From: Hanleya hanleyi
Lineage: Eukaryota > Mollusca > Polyplacophora > Lepidopleurida > Hanleyidae
NCBI GenBank assembly: GCA_036873755.1
Contig: JAVTVY010020571.1
Location: forward strand, 1-64,000
Direction of reading: 5' to 3'
DNA: 64,000 bases
Both the position numbers and the translations under genes were made by a program. The notes under the pieces were generated by a model that had not been told where the DNA came from, did not search any database, and saw only the letters and a list, made by a program, of their open reading frames with translations. This document shows, one piece after another, positions 23,420 through 31,655 of the stretch (its first letter is position 1; every line of letters starts with the position of its first letter).

Positions 23420-25560
23420 CGATTGGGTCGTATGAGGTATCAATGTGAAGCATTCGTGAAGGGGCATCTGATGGGGTGGGTGTGAGGTTGAAATATCGTC
23501 ATTCTGCGCATGCGCGGTAGACCAAGGGTATGGAAATAGACGTTTTGGGGTCTAGGTGGGTCACTAGTGGTCCGATGGAGTCCAGTGGGGTATCAATGTG
23601 AAGCCTATGTGAGGGGGCATCCGGTGGGCTGGGTGTGGGGTTGGAATATGGTCATTCTGCGCATGCGCGGTAGACCAAGGGTATGGAATACACGTTTTGG
23701 GATCTAGGGGAGCTCCTAGTGGGTAGATACTTCATGTAGGAGCTATTGTCTGAGTCTTTGTGCAGCTGAAAAGGCTCAAGTCTAGACATATTGTTGTCCC
23801 CAGACTTGGCTATTGTATGCATTGTCTGGTGATTCTTACATGGAGTATGAACCCCCTAGTGGTCCGATGGAGTCGAGTGAGGTATCAATGTGAAGCATAT
23901 GTGAGGGGGCATCCGATGGGGTAGGTGTGGGGTTGGAATATGGTCATTCTGCGCATGCGCGGTAGACCAAGGTTATGGAAATAGGGGCTCAGTCCACAGT
24001 TGCGGATTTTTGGTCCCCCTCAAATTCTTTGAAATTAAAATTCCACCAGGTTTGACCCCATGAGAATTTTTGTTGGCTTTTTGTTTATTGATATTTGCGA
24101 TATCATTCAGTTGACTGGTTGATTTGCTTCAAATCAGTACATGGTATTTTGCCAGTAGGATTGGCCCATGCCTCACTATGCAGATGGAAGTGTGAAAGTG
24201 TGGTTGTGAATTGGGGCCATTTTCAGCTTACGAGCACATGGCATACTTTACGGTGTAAAATTGAGCTTGAAAACCGCCTGGTCGACACCCTATTTTCTTT
24301 GCCAATTTTTGTTGGTCCTTGGACTGGGCACACTGTCGGTGAGTTTCAGGACAATCGATTGTCAAGTTTTTTCTTTGGTGGAGGGGGAATATTACCCATT
24401 TTGAAGCAAGTTCAGTATGGGTTATGGCGACCCTGATTTTCGTCAACAAGGCTTACATCTGTCTCGGCTTTATGTCAAGAGCCTACTCTTTCAGAAAATA
24501 TATAGTTCTATGGGGGTTCTCTAATAACACGGTTGCTGTTTAGCATAAAATGAACCTGCCTACTGTTTAATTTCAGATGCCATGGCCCTTCTGTAGACTG
24601 CACCCTAGACGTTTTGGGATCTAGGGGAGCCACTAGTGGTCCGATGGAGTCGTATGAGGTATCAATGTGAACCATTCGGGAAGGGGCATCCGATAAGGGT
24701 GGGTGTGGGGTTGAAATATCGTCATTCTGCGCATGCGCGGTAGACCAAGGGTATGGAAATAGACGTTTTGGGATCGAGGGGGGCCCCTAATGGACCGATG
24801 GGGTCGAGTGAGGTATCAATGTGAAGCCTATGTGAGGGGGCATCCCACTGGGTGGATGTGGGGTCGGAATATCGTCATTCTGCGCATGCGCAATAGACAA
24901 AGGGTATGAAAATAGACGTTTGTGGATCTAGGTGAGCCACTAATGAGCCGATGGAGTTGAGTGAGGTATCAATGTGAAGCCTATGTGAGGGGGCATCCGA
25001 TTGGACTAGGGTCTCGGCCGTTGTCAACATTCTGCGCATGCGCAGACAGGGAATTCTGGGAAAAGGGTGTGGAAATGGGTGTTAGGGTCTAGATGAGCCC
25101 CTAATGATCCTATGGTGTCGTGTGAGGTATCAGTGTGAAGCCCTCGTGAGGGAGCATCCGCCTGCACTAGTGTGTCGTTCGTTGTCAATAGTCTGCGCAT
25201 GCGCAGTCTGGCCGTAGTATAGAAATAGACGTGTTGGGGTTTAGGTGGGCCCCTAATGGGTCGATGGGATCGAGTGAGGTATCAATGTAAAGCATACGTG
25301 AGGGAGTATCCGACGGACTGGGTGTGACGTGGAACTGACGTCATTCTGCGCATGCGCAGTGGACCAAGACTATGGAAATAGACATTTTGGCGCCGACAGG
25401 GGTCACTATGAGTCCGATGGAGTCGTATGAGGTCTTATGTTGAAGCTCTCGTGGAGGAGCATCCGATTGGACTCAGGGTTCGTCCGTGTTCAATGGTCTG
25501 CGCATGCGCAGTCTGGTCGTAGTATAGAAAGCAGGCATGTTGGGGGATGCGTGAGGGAGT
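23420..25560. repeat. Satellite of about 155 bp with TGCGCATGCGC cores, left
   Basis: Units of about 151-163 bases each carry the palindrome TGCGCATGCGCA or a one-end variant, followed by a GTATGGAAATAGACG-like segment and a GAGGTATCAATGTGAAGC segment. I count nine cores (near 23,504; 23,658; 23,949; 24,728; 24,880; 25,032; 25,193; 25,348; 25,499). The core equals the palindromic NRF1 consensus. The array is interrupted by two small elements (23,728-23,857 and 23,984-24,605). Confidence 0.85.
23984..24605. mobile_element. MITE found only in the left TIR satellite
   Basis: 622 bases flanked by TA on both sides with imperfect TIRs (GGGGCTCAGTCCACAG / AGGGTGCAGTCTACAG). It splits one satellite unit exactly between ATGGAAATA and GACGTTTTGGG. 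Absent from the right arm. Confidence 0.7.
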
Positions 25561-25714
25561 GTGTGTGTGACCCACCCCTAGGGGTCCCTGGTTGGGGTTG
25601 GGTGGTGGTGTGGGTTCTGCGCACAGACGTCACTTCCGGGTTTCACTAAAACTACCTTCGAACACAGAAGAGTTCCAATGTTCCCCTTAGACGTAGGGTC
25701 CGGATGTTCAACCT

Positions 25715-25862
25715 CCGGGTTTTCCCCGGCCCGGCCCGGCCCGGCCCCGCCCCGCCCCGCCCCGCCCCGCCCCGGCCGCAGCGCGCGCGCGCGCGGGTTA
25801 CTCCGGCCGCAGCGCGCGCGCGCGCCTTATCCGGCCGCACGCCTGCGCGGGTGAATTTCGGA
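25715..25862. repeat. GC block: CCCGG/CCCCG runs and GC dinucleotides, left
   Basis: Runs of CCCGG, then five or more CCCCG units, then two CCGGCCGCAG(CG)n units. The minus strand is G-quadruplex-capable, and the CG runs can adopt Z-DNA. The right counterpart (32,905-33,040) is shorter, a sign of repeat instability. Confidence 0.75.
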
Positions 25863-26049
25863 TTATCCTAGGCCACTGATGGGCTACTTTCTCTACGGTG
25901 TTCGAAGCCAGTTTCACCGAATCCCCACATCTCTGTTATAGCCTTCATGCATTATGCTCATATAGAAAACACACAAGACAGGGTTTTTTGGGTGAGATCT
26001 CATTTTGCTTCTTTTATGCAACAACAACAACGTGAGAACAACCACGTGG

Positions 26050-26205
26050 AAACTGAAGCCCAGAACAAGGGGCTTGTACATTGAAATCGATAGGACTTAA
26101 GCCCAGAACAGGGGGCTTGAACATTGAAAGAACTTAAGCCCAGAACAGGGTGGGCTTGTACATTGAAAGAACTTAAGCCCAGAACGGGGCTTGTACATTG
26201 AAATG
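26050..26205 (-). repeat. Four tandem stem-loops at the protease 3' end
   Basis: Four units of about 40 bases each hold the pair AAGCCC...GGGCTT (26,056-26,075; 26,099-26,118; 26,136-26,157; 26,175-26,192). The unit nearest the gene encodes the protease's last residues and its TAA. The other three are tandem copies of that end, each with the stop-like TTAAG. On the transcript they could fold as a series of small hairpins in the 3' UTR. Confidence 0.75.
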
Positions 26206-26649
26206 ATGGGCGGCCCAGTCATATACGAGTACTTCGCGGTCCTCGGCCTTGGGGTACTCGTCAAACATCTGTACGATGGTAGTAGATAAGGGTCTTCCCC
26301 GGCATCGATGGTACAGGTAAAACAAGCAATATTGTCCGCACACGCTACTGGCCAGGCTTTGCAACGTTTGACTGTTCCAACACCACGTCTCTGTGCCTTG
26401 ATCCATGAAGTCTGTTAAATCGAGATGGAGGGGTGGCAGGCCGTACGGGTCAAAGTATTCGCCCTGCTGTTCTGTCAAGTACACGCCCACCCAATGTTCA
26501 CCGGGGCGATCCATCGGGTCCGTGTTGAGAACGTAAGCAGCAGGATACATACGGTCTAATGGGAACACATCTCGGCCGAACACCCCTTGAAAGACCATAC
26601 GTGTCCCTGGGTCATTCTCCAGCACGGTGGTTATCTGGTCTGTATCCAT
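26173..26649 (-). CDS. Adenain-like cysteine protease (Polinton PRO), 158 aa
   Basis: Virion maturation protease of the adenovirus protease (C5) type, expected to cleave capsid precursors. Visible family features are the His motif GEHWVGVY, then YFDPYG holding the acidic residue, then a Gln in the TLQSL segment and the Cys motif SSVCGQYCLF, in the H-D/E-Q-C order of the family. The length fits Polinton proteases. I take the ATG at 26,649, immediately downstream of the capsid stop (26,651-26,653), because a longer frame from 26,709 would run back inside the capsid gene. No stops or shifts interrupt it, so it is the best preserved gene with the ATPase. Its last codons and stop form the first unit of a four-copy stem-loop repeat. 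Substrates are inferred from the family, not seen. Confidence 0.85.
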   Translation of the reverse strand: MDTDQITTVLENDPGTRMVFQGVFGRDVFPLDRMYPAAYVLNTDPMDRPGEHWVGVYLTEQQGEYFDPYGLPPLHLDLTDFMDQGTETWCWNSQTLQSLASSVCGQYCLFYLYHRCRGRPLSTTIVQMFDEYPKAEDREVLVYDWAAHHFNVQAPFWA

Positions 26650-26650
26650 G

Positions 26651-27936
26651 TTAGGTGGGAAAGTCACACAGGACGTTGCGCGCCTTGTCCACTTGAATGA
26701 TGTTGTCAAACTCGGCGTAGCAGATCACATTGACGGTGCTCCGGAGGGCTCGTGCAAAGTGGATTTCCAACCGTAAATTGCCTTGCTTGGCGAGGGCCAG
26801 CTGATAGTCGTTCTCTAAGGTGGGGGTCAGATCGAAACAGAACAACGTGTATCCGTTCGCGTAGTCCTCCCGACTGATCATATTCCCTTCGTCCTGGTTG
26901 ATTTGACCGGTGGCTGTAAACAGGCTCTGATAGGCGCGAATGAAATTCGCGCGCCCAAAGTTCGGTGTTAAGGCCGTGGCTGGGACCTGTTGTCCATCCA
27001 CATGCAGGGCCACAAAATTGATGCCGAAATGTTTAAAGTCAAACGGGTTCTCTGGGTAGGCTCCGCTGAAACTGGTATTTTCCACACAGGCCAGGATCAA
27101 TCGCTTGGGTAGTTCCCCCAGGAACAGGTTTTCTTTGTTGGCGCTCATATTTCCAGCAGACACAGAGAACACTTTGGTTTGCACACGTCGGATAGGGTAC
27201 TGGGCTGGTTTTGTTTCCAAGGCTTTGAGGTGTCCCAATTGAACGGCTGGATTCGGTTTCACTTTTCGGACATACAGGACTGCGTCTTGGATGACAATCT
27301 TATAGTCAGCTGCATGCCCGTCTACGTTAGTGGCCATCAAGGCGAAGGTCGGAGGCGCCCGTATCAGTCGGATTTTGAAGGGGATCTTGTTCAAGAGGTA
27401 CCGGTCTTGCATGAAGATGTCTGCGTGCAGTCGACCCATGAGATCCACCGAGACGCCGTTCGCGGTCAAAGCCTTCCGTTTGTTATATCCCACATTGTCG
27501 TTCTCTACGCCCATGTGCTGGGCTGTGTCCTGGTAGAATAAAGCGGCTGTCAGTTGAGATTTTTTAGCCTCTCGCCCATGCGACAACAGCGTCTCGATGT
27601 AGGCTCGATAGGGGTACGTGTTGGTCGAGTCACTGATGAGTTTGTCGCTGAGAAATATATCCACCTGTTGAAACATCGAGTGCAGCCAGAGATTCGTCGG
27701 GCCCACCGTTGCTTGGTCGACGATTCTGGAGCCATCTCCATTGACGATGTTGGCTTTCACATACAAGTATGTATGGGCTAACTCCACATAGGCCGTATGG
27801 GCCCTGTTTCGTTGATGCTGGAGAGCGGGAGATGCTCCACCCATAATCCTTGTTCGGCACTGGTCTGTGTGGGCGGAACGGTCCACAAATCAAATTCACT
27901 GTTGGTGGAAGGGCAGGAAGGGTGGATCAAGGACAT
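26651..27936 (-). pseudogene. Major capsid protein (double jelly-roll, hexon-like), frameshifted
   Basis: Polinton-type major capsid protein, the shell subunit. The C-terminal 400 residues are open from 27,886 to 26,651 and contain family-typical segments such as ELAHTYLYVKANIVNGDG, FKHFGINFVALHVDGQ and a C-terminal stretch ending FDNIIQVDKARNV. The expected N-terminus (a segment with FDLWTVPPTQTS) starts at an ATG at 27,936 but lies in a different frame and hits a stop near 27,790. The junction is near 27,795-27,810, where about ten residues also seem to be missing, so a deletion shifted the frame. The ATG lies 3 bases downstream of the upstream ORF's stop (27,940). Such proteins are often annotated as F54H12.2-like in invertebrates. 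Identity is confident from these segments; function of this copy is unlikely. Confidence 0.85.
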
Positions 27937-27939
27937 GTT

Positions 27940-28332
27940 TTAAGAAAAGATATGCTGGGTCTTCGATGTGCGTCGTCCCTGGGTCGGTCGTCGACTGGTG
28001 CGTGGTCTGGGTGGTGCAGGTCTTTTATTCCCTACGGTGCGTTGTGCTTTGGCCACTAAGACGCCTCCTGCTTCTTTGGCCCGCCGTTTCAAGGCTTCTT
28101 TGGGTGCCGTATCCCCCAAGACATCACCGGCGACTTGCAGTCAACTGCGTACCCCTTGTTTGCCGATTGCTTTCACCCCACGCGTCACCAAGGGCAGGAA
28201 CGTTTTGACGATGCTCCCGAGTATGTTCCCCAGTCCATGTCCTCGTTGCATGCGTACCGGAAGGCCACCGCCGGCCTGTTGGGCATAATAGTCCATATAG
28301 CTGTGTGCATCGCACTCGTAAGGCACCTTCAT
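27940..28332 (-). pseudogene. Small pX/pVI-like virion protein with an in-frame TGA
   Basis: The first 63 codons from the ATG at 28,332 include HSYMDYYAQQAGGGLPV and a Gly-rich RGHGLGNILGSIV segment followed by a basic helix. This is the pattern of the small minor virion protein encoded beside the Polinton capsid gene. A TGA at 28,141-28,143 stops it. The same frame stays open for about 65 more codons, basic and Lys/Arg/Pro-rich, to TAA at 27,940, so a single nonsense change probably truncated one protein. The start overlaps the penton stop in a TAATG arrangement. Role as a core or cement-like protein is inferred from position and composition. Confidence 0.65.
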
Positions 28333-28816
28333 TATACAAAGTGGGGAGCACGTGCTTGTCGAAAATGAAGTGTCAGCACCACTTTCCCGCGTTCGAATGC
28401 CACCGGTCGTCCCGTGTCATCTCTTATATCCACCGTGATAGTGTTAATGTCGGTTTGTCGTACGGGTAGGTAGAGCATGTGGGTGAAACTGTGGGTGACT
28501 TGATCTCCATACGTCTTTTTAATGGGCACCACCCGTAACAGAGGTGTGTTGATATCGCCCACGATGTGGTTGTCCACCACGTCCGAGTAGACGTAGAGTC
28601 CGTACATACCCGACTTCATATCCATCGGGATCTCGCCTTGGTGGGCGGTGGGACCAGCGAACGTCTGTAGATCGAAACCCAGCATTTGCTGTAGGATAGG
28701 ACTCAGTACGACACTCGCGTTGGCGGTGACGATAAGCTGTGCCTTGTCGTTGTGTGCGTTGTAATCGAAGTCCACGTGATTCTTGAAGGGAAAGGATTTG
28801 ATGGGTTTTAAGTATT
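28332..28816 (-). pseudogene. Penton-like minor capsid protein, C-terminal part
   Basis: Open frame with conserved blocks of Polinton minor capsid (penton) proteins: DFDYNAHNDKAQLIVTA, LQQMLGF, GMYGLYVYSDVV, VGDINTPLLRVVP and the C-terminal VAFERGKVVLTLHFRQA. The N-terminal half is missing. The frame can be followed upstream to about 28,816 but no family-like start is present. Upstream coding continues in another frame inside the 28,808-29,113 ORF. The protein is expected to form the vertex capsomer. The stop overlaps the next ATG (TAATG at 28,330-28,334), consistent with translation coupling in compact viral genomes. Confidence 0.8.
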
Positions 28817-29113
28817 CGTGACCTCCCGTAGAGCCTTATAATGCAACAGTCTTGACAGCCCACCCATGAACTCCTTGGGAGTATCGTATTGGCCTTCGGG
28901 GAGGGTGAGTCGGGTGTCTTTTCCTTCGTAGGTCACCTCGTACCCCACCGGAGTCAGTGGTACGTTACCTTTTAACAGGTTGTACCCGATCTCGCACAGA
29001 CAGCGTACACGGTCAGGGTCCGCACCGCGTACAATGGTTCGGACCAACTCGAGTGGGGCCGTCTTCAATACACGGAGCGTCGGAGCGTGCTTCCGTACTC
29101 GCGCAGACATCAT
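28808..29113 (-). pseudogene. Chimeric ORF: core-protein N-terminus joined to penton fragment
   Basis: The ATG at 29,113 opens a frame whose first 50 residues resemble the small basic core protein of Polintons (pattern CLCEIGYNLLKGNVPLT). From there on (TPVGYEVTYEGKDTRL to LHYKALREV) it resembles the middle of penton-like proteins. The usual Lys/Arg-rich tail of the core protein and the penton N-terminus are absent, so an in-frame deletion probably fused the two. The frame ends just before the penton C-terminus, which resumes in another frame, so a frameshift is also present. A TATA-like GATAAAAAGGG lies 31-41 bases upstream of the ATG. Confidence 0.55.
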
Positions 29114-29143
29114 GTACAACTAATGCCAGAACCCACAACTCTG

Positions 29144-29154
29144 CCCTTTTTATC
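29144..29154 (-). promoter_or_regulatory. TATA-like box before the core/penton cluster
   Basis: GATAAAAAGGG on the minus strand, 31-41 bases before the ATG at 29,113. The downstream penton, pX, capsid and protease frames overlap or nearly touch, so this may serve the whole cluster. Confidence 0.4.
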
Positions 29155-29265
29155 TACCTCAGAGAACAGAGACAAAGTCAACCATGCTGTGGTATTAATT
29201 CTTGTTATTATCCCCATCATCAAACACACACCCCAGCTGGGGGAGCCACTGTGGATGTGTTTACA

Positions 29266-29874
29266 TTATTTTTGCATGTACACGTGGTGGGCCTCTCCGG
29301 GAAAGATGCCGGTCCGTAGTCGAAGATGGTCGGGGGTGGCTTGCTTGAGGTCGAAGAGCATATACCCGTGCTGAGGGGTTGTCGCATCTTTGAAGGCTTC
29401 CAACGCAAACGGTGTGCGGCCGGGATACATCTGTCTCGCCAGGTGCAGCAGTTGAGTGGTATCTCTCGGGTTTTTGAAGACCACCAGGTAGTGGGCATTT
29501 AAGCTGATGTTCCGATGTTCTTTGTTTTTACTGAACAGATTCTGCACAATGTAGATGATGCTGAGCCGTCGATGGTGGCTGCCTTTGGTAAAGAGTTGGG
29601 TGACCCGCGCATCCGTCTCCGCCATGAGATCATCCAGAACCACCAAGGTGTCCGGTTCCAAATCAGCCAGGTTAGGTAGGCCTTCCACGAACGTGATGTG
29701 GGGCATTGCTGCACACGCTGCCTGCCATTCTCCGTAACACCACACGACTCGGGCAATGGTTGGGGTGATCATGCTATCGGCGTGTTGAAGGAGCTTCCTG
29801 ACGAAGTGCGTTTTGCCGGAACCCGTCGGTCCTGCGATGACGCAAGTGACGGGATGCTGCCACCGAGGGTCCAT
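29266..29874 (-). CDS. DNA-packaging ATPase (FtsK/HerA superfamily), 202 aa
   Basis: Genome-packaging ATPase of Polintons and adintoviruses. Walker A is GPTGSGKTHFV at residues 15-25. Walker B is DTLVVLDDLM near residue 79, followed by a sensor-like IIYIVQNLFSK. A C-terminal region with AHYLVVFKNPRD and FALEAF is also family-like. Length fits the family (about 200-230 aa). The frame is unbroken. It starts inside the 3' end of the upstream membrane-protein ORF (105-base overlap in another frame). No TATA box is obvious directly upstream. The role, pumping DNA into capsids, comes from the family. Confidence 0.9.
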   Translation of the reverse strand: MDPRWQHPVTCVIAGPTGSGKTHFVRKLLQHADSMITPTIARVVWCYGEWQAACAAMPHITFVEGLPNLADLEPDTLVVLDDLMAETDARVTQLFTKGSHHRRLSIIYIVQNLFSKNKEHRNISLNAHYLVVFKNPRDTTQLLHLARQMYPGRTPFALEAFKDATTPQHGYMLFDLKQATPDHLRLRTGIFPGEAHHVYMQK

Positions 29875-30329
29875 TGTTCGAGGTGTATCCGCTGTCGTGG
29901 TAACCCGCTCTTGTAAATTTGGTACGAGTGAACTGGAGTGGTGGTGGTGGGTAGAACGTCGGTCGTCGTTGTCTGTTCACTGTGAGGGATGAAATCCGGT
30001 GGGTTTTCAGACGTAGTGGGTGTACTTGGTGTAGGTGTTGACTGTATACTCGGTGTGGAGCTCGTTGTGGCTTGTACACGTGGTGTGGTGGTGGTGATGA
30101 CTGGGCTCGTTTCGATCACGGAGGTGACTGGTGCTATCTGTAGACTGGTTTCACTGCCACTCACAGCTGGAGTTCTAAGTTGGTTAAGTAGCGTGCTGAC
30201 ATAGGCTACGTCGTAAAACACACCTCCGTACAACACACTCAGCAGGGTTAGCAATATCACCACGAAGCCCACTTGCGCTTTGCGCGTTTTGGGAGACGCT
30301 GTGTTCAGAGACAGCTGCTGCTTGTCCAT
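29769..30329 (-). CDS. Type II mucin-like membrane protein of the element
   Basis: From the ATG at 30,329 the ORF encodes a short polar N-terminus, a hydrophobic segment (VGFVVILLTLLSVLYGGV, about residues 20-37) and then a long Thr/Ser/Pro-rich stalk with runs such as TTTTP. The layout is that of a type II single-pass protein with a heavily O-glycosylatable ectodomain. The last 35 residues overlap the ATPase start in another frame. A TATA box (CTATAAAGC, 30,377-30,385) lies 48 bases upstream of this ATG; a longer frame from 30,443 would start upstream of that box, inside the integrase 3' end. I recognise no family. A virion surface or cell-surface protein is a guess from composition. Frame intact. 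Confidence 0.6.
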   Translation of the reverse strand: MDKQQLSLNTASPKTRKAQVGFVVILLTLLSVLYGGVFYDVAYVSTLLNQLRTPAVSGSETSLQIAPVTSVIETSPVITTTTPRVQATTSSTPSIQSTPTPSTPTTSENPPDFIPHSEQTTTTDVLPTTTTPVHSYQIYKSGLPRQRIHLEQWTLGGSIPSLASSQDRRVPAKRTSSGSSFNTPIA

Positions 30330-30376
30330 AGCACCGTGGTCGAACGTGGAATGAAGGATGACGGTAGTGGTGTCTG

Positions 30377-30385
30377 GCTTTATAG
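30377..30385 (-). promoter_or_regulatory. TATA box of the mucin-like gene
   Basis: CTATAAAGC on the minus strand, 48 bases before the ATG at 30,329. It supports that start over the longer frame. Confidence 0.5.
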
Positions 30386-31438
30386 TCGTTTCACCTGGTT
30401 GGCCGCCACCCAGGAATTGAAGGAACTGGGCCAGCCTTGCCATTTCACGAAATGAAACAGTTTGCCACGCCGACGTTCCGTTTTCAAAATCTGCTCCACC
30501 GTGTAGTAGTCTTGCTGTGTTTTTACGACAGGCTGTAATTCCGTCTCGTAAAACGTCCCTAGCAACGGTTCCCCTTAAAGATCTTCCAGTTCATAGACTC
30601 GCCGCTGTCGGGGTAGGCGCCGTTTAATCAGGAAGTGCTCATCGCTCCAGTTGGGCAAGTAACTTTTCTCAAATCGACCTTTGACTTTACTGATCCGTAC
30701 AGGGTCCCCGACCTTGTACACCTTCTTCGTCGTTCGCTGCGATTGCCTGGGGTACAAGACACGCCGGACTTGGGCTTCATTGCGTTGGGTGACGGTAATG
30801 GGGGCTCTCTCTATACTCCGGTGATAGGCTCGATTGTAACCACTCACAAGTTTCGGGAGAACATCGATGTACCGCCTTGTATTCTTATAGGTGAAATATT
30901 TATACATATGGCCTTTGAATGTCCTGTTGAACCTTTCCACCACGGAAGCCTTGGTTTCGTTGTACGCCTTCTGGGCTTTCAGAAACTGTTGGAACGGTCT
31001 GTTGAGGAATTCCGTGCCTTCGTCGGTTTGCAAATACATGGGTTTGCGCCCGGTCTTGAAGATGTCCTTGAACGCCGCTATGAGATTCGCCCCCGTTTTC
31101 GTCCGGATGGGTACCACCCACGCATACTTCTACAGGATATCGATGCACGTCAAGATATACCGATTCCCATCGTTGTGTTTGGCAAAGGCGCTCATATCGA
31201 CCAAATCCGCTTGCCATTGGGCATCTAGTCCTCCCACGATGACCCGGTTCCGTAGAAAATGGCGACAGGCAGCTCGATGTAAGGTATAGGTGTCTTGTTT
31301 TCTTAACCAATCTCGGACTTGAGCACGTTGTATCCCTTGGGGTTTGGCCGCTCGATAGAGAGCCGTCAATGCACTATAGGCCGCCGGACTGTCGGGACTG
31401 TAGTATAAGTTATCCAACACCTTCTCCCAGCTCTTCAT
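30380..31438 (-). pseudogene. Polinton integrase (rve core plus chromodomain), two nonsense codons
   Basis: The N-terminal segment (31,130-31,438) contains the LHRAACRHFLRN helix and the first catalytic Asp in QADLVDM. The core (30,575-31,117) has the second Asp in LQTDEGTEF and the Glu in ASVVERFNRTFKG. The C-terminal part (30,380-30,565) is a chromodomain with VKWQGWPSSFNSWV. All three lie in one frame but are separated by TAG at 31,130-31,132 and TAA at 30,575-30,577. I count 28 residues between the second Asp and the Glu instead of the usual 35, so about seven residues of the active-site loop are deleted. The enzyme is therefore dead twice over. A TATA box (31,475-31,482) precedes the ATG by 37 bases. 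Confidence 0.88.
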
Positions 31439-31474
31439 GGTGACAAATGATGATGGACCCTGGCTCTATCGTTT

Positions 31475-31482
31475 CTTTATAA
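31475..31482 (-). promoter_or_regulatory. TATA box of the integrase gene
   Basis: TTATAAAG on the minus strand, 37 bases before the ATG at 31,438. Confidence 0.5.
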
Positions 31483-31655
31483 CGGTATATCTTGGGCCGG
31501 AGTTTCTTTCTGATTTTCTTCGTTGGCTTCTGCCAGCACATTGTCCATGGTAAATGACCAGTCCAACTCGTCTGATGACCGATCTTCCTCCGTAAGCACT
31601 TGATCCACATCTACCACGGCATCTACCAATGCAGACCATAGATCAGGGTTTCTCG
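31477..31655 (-). pseudogene. Acidic tail frame, probable frameshifted end of the upstream ORF
   Basis: Read in the frame ending at TAA 31,477-31,479, this stretch encodes about 55 residues rich in Asp/Glu (VDAVVDVDQVLTEEDRSSDE and onward). It begins with an NPDLW motif that echoes the DPDLW just before the stop of the ORF above, so one indel near 31,645-31,655 could have cut one protein in two. The stop overlaps the TATA box of the integrase gene. Without a homologue, a small tandem duplication is an equal explanation. Confidence 0.3.

Larger units (their letters stand above)
1..25862. repeat. Left arm of giant inverted repeat
   Basis: The reverse complement of this stretch reappears at 32,905-57,487, with single-base differences about every hundred bases. 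Position 1 pairs with 57,487, so the arm continues past the window edge. Net length differences: the right arm has 136 extra bases near 54,040-54,180, 610 extra near 47,500-48,110 and 931 extra at 34,238-35,168. The left arm has 2,231 extra near 20,372-22,610 and 622 extra at 23,984-24,605. The arm holds the Polinton TIR, an 11-exon gene on the minus strand and many transposon remnants. Confidence 0.95.
22693..25862. repeat. Left TIR of the Polinton-like element (inferred)
   Basis: From outside in: a terminal segment with the AGTAGTAGTATG motif; an iteron zone with CCGTGTCTTTTCGG-like motifs (about 22,920-23,100, inverted at 23,338-23,395); a 101-bp doublet (23,131-23,331); a satellite of about 155 bp with TGCGCATGCGC cores (23,420-25,560); and a GC block (25,715-25,862). 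Short open frames here change with repeat phase and are not genes. The same order occurs inverted on the right. Confidence 0.55.

Noticed and set aside
22800..23485. Several 70-112-aa ORFs in the TIR
   Set aside because: They translate tandem repeats in different phases and none is preferred.
27179..27541. 120-aa plus-strand ORF
   Set aside because: Antisense to the major capsid gene.
30635..31228. 197-aa plus-strand ORF
   Set aside because: It is antisense to the integrase, which has clear catalytic and chromodomain motifs.
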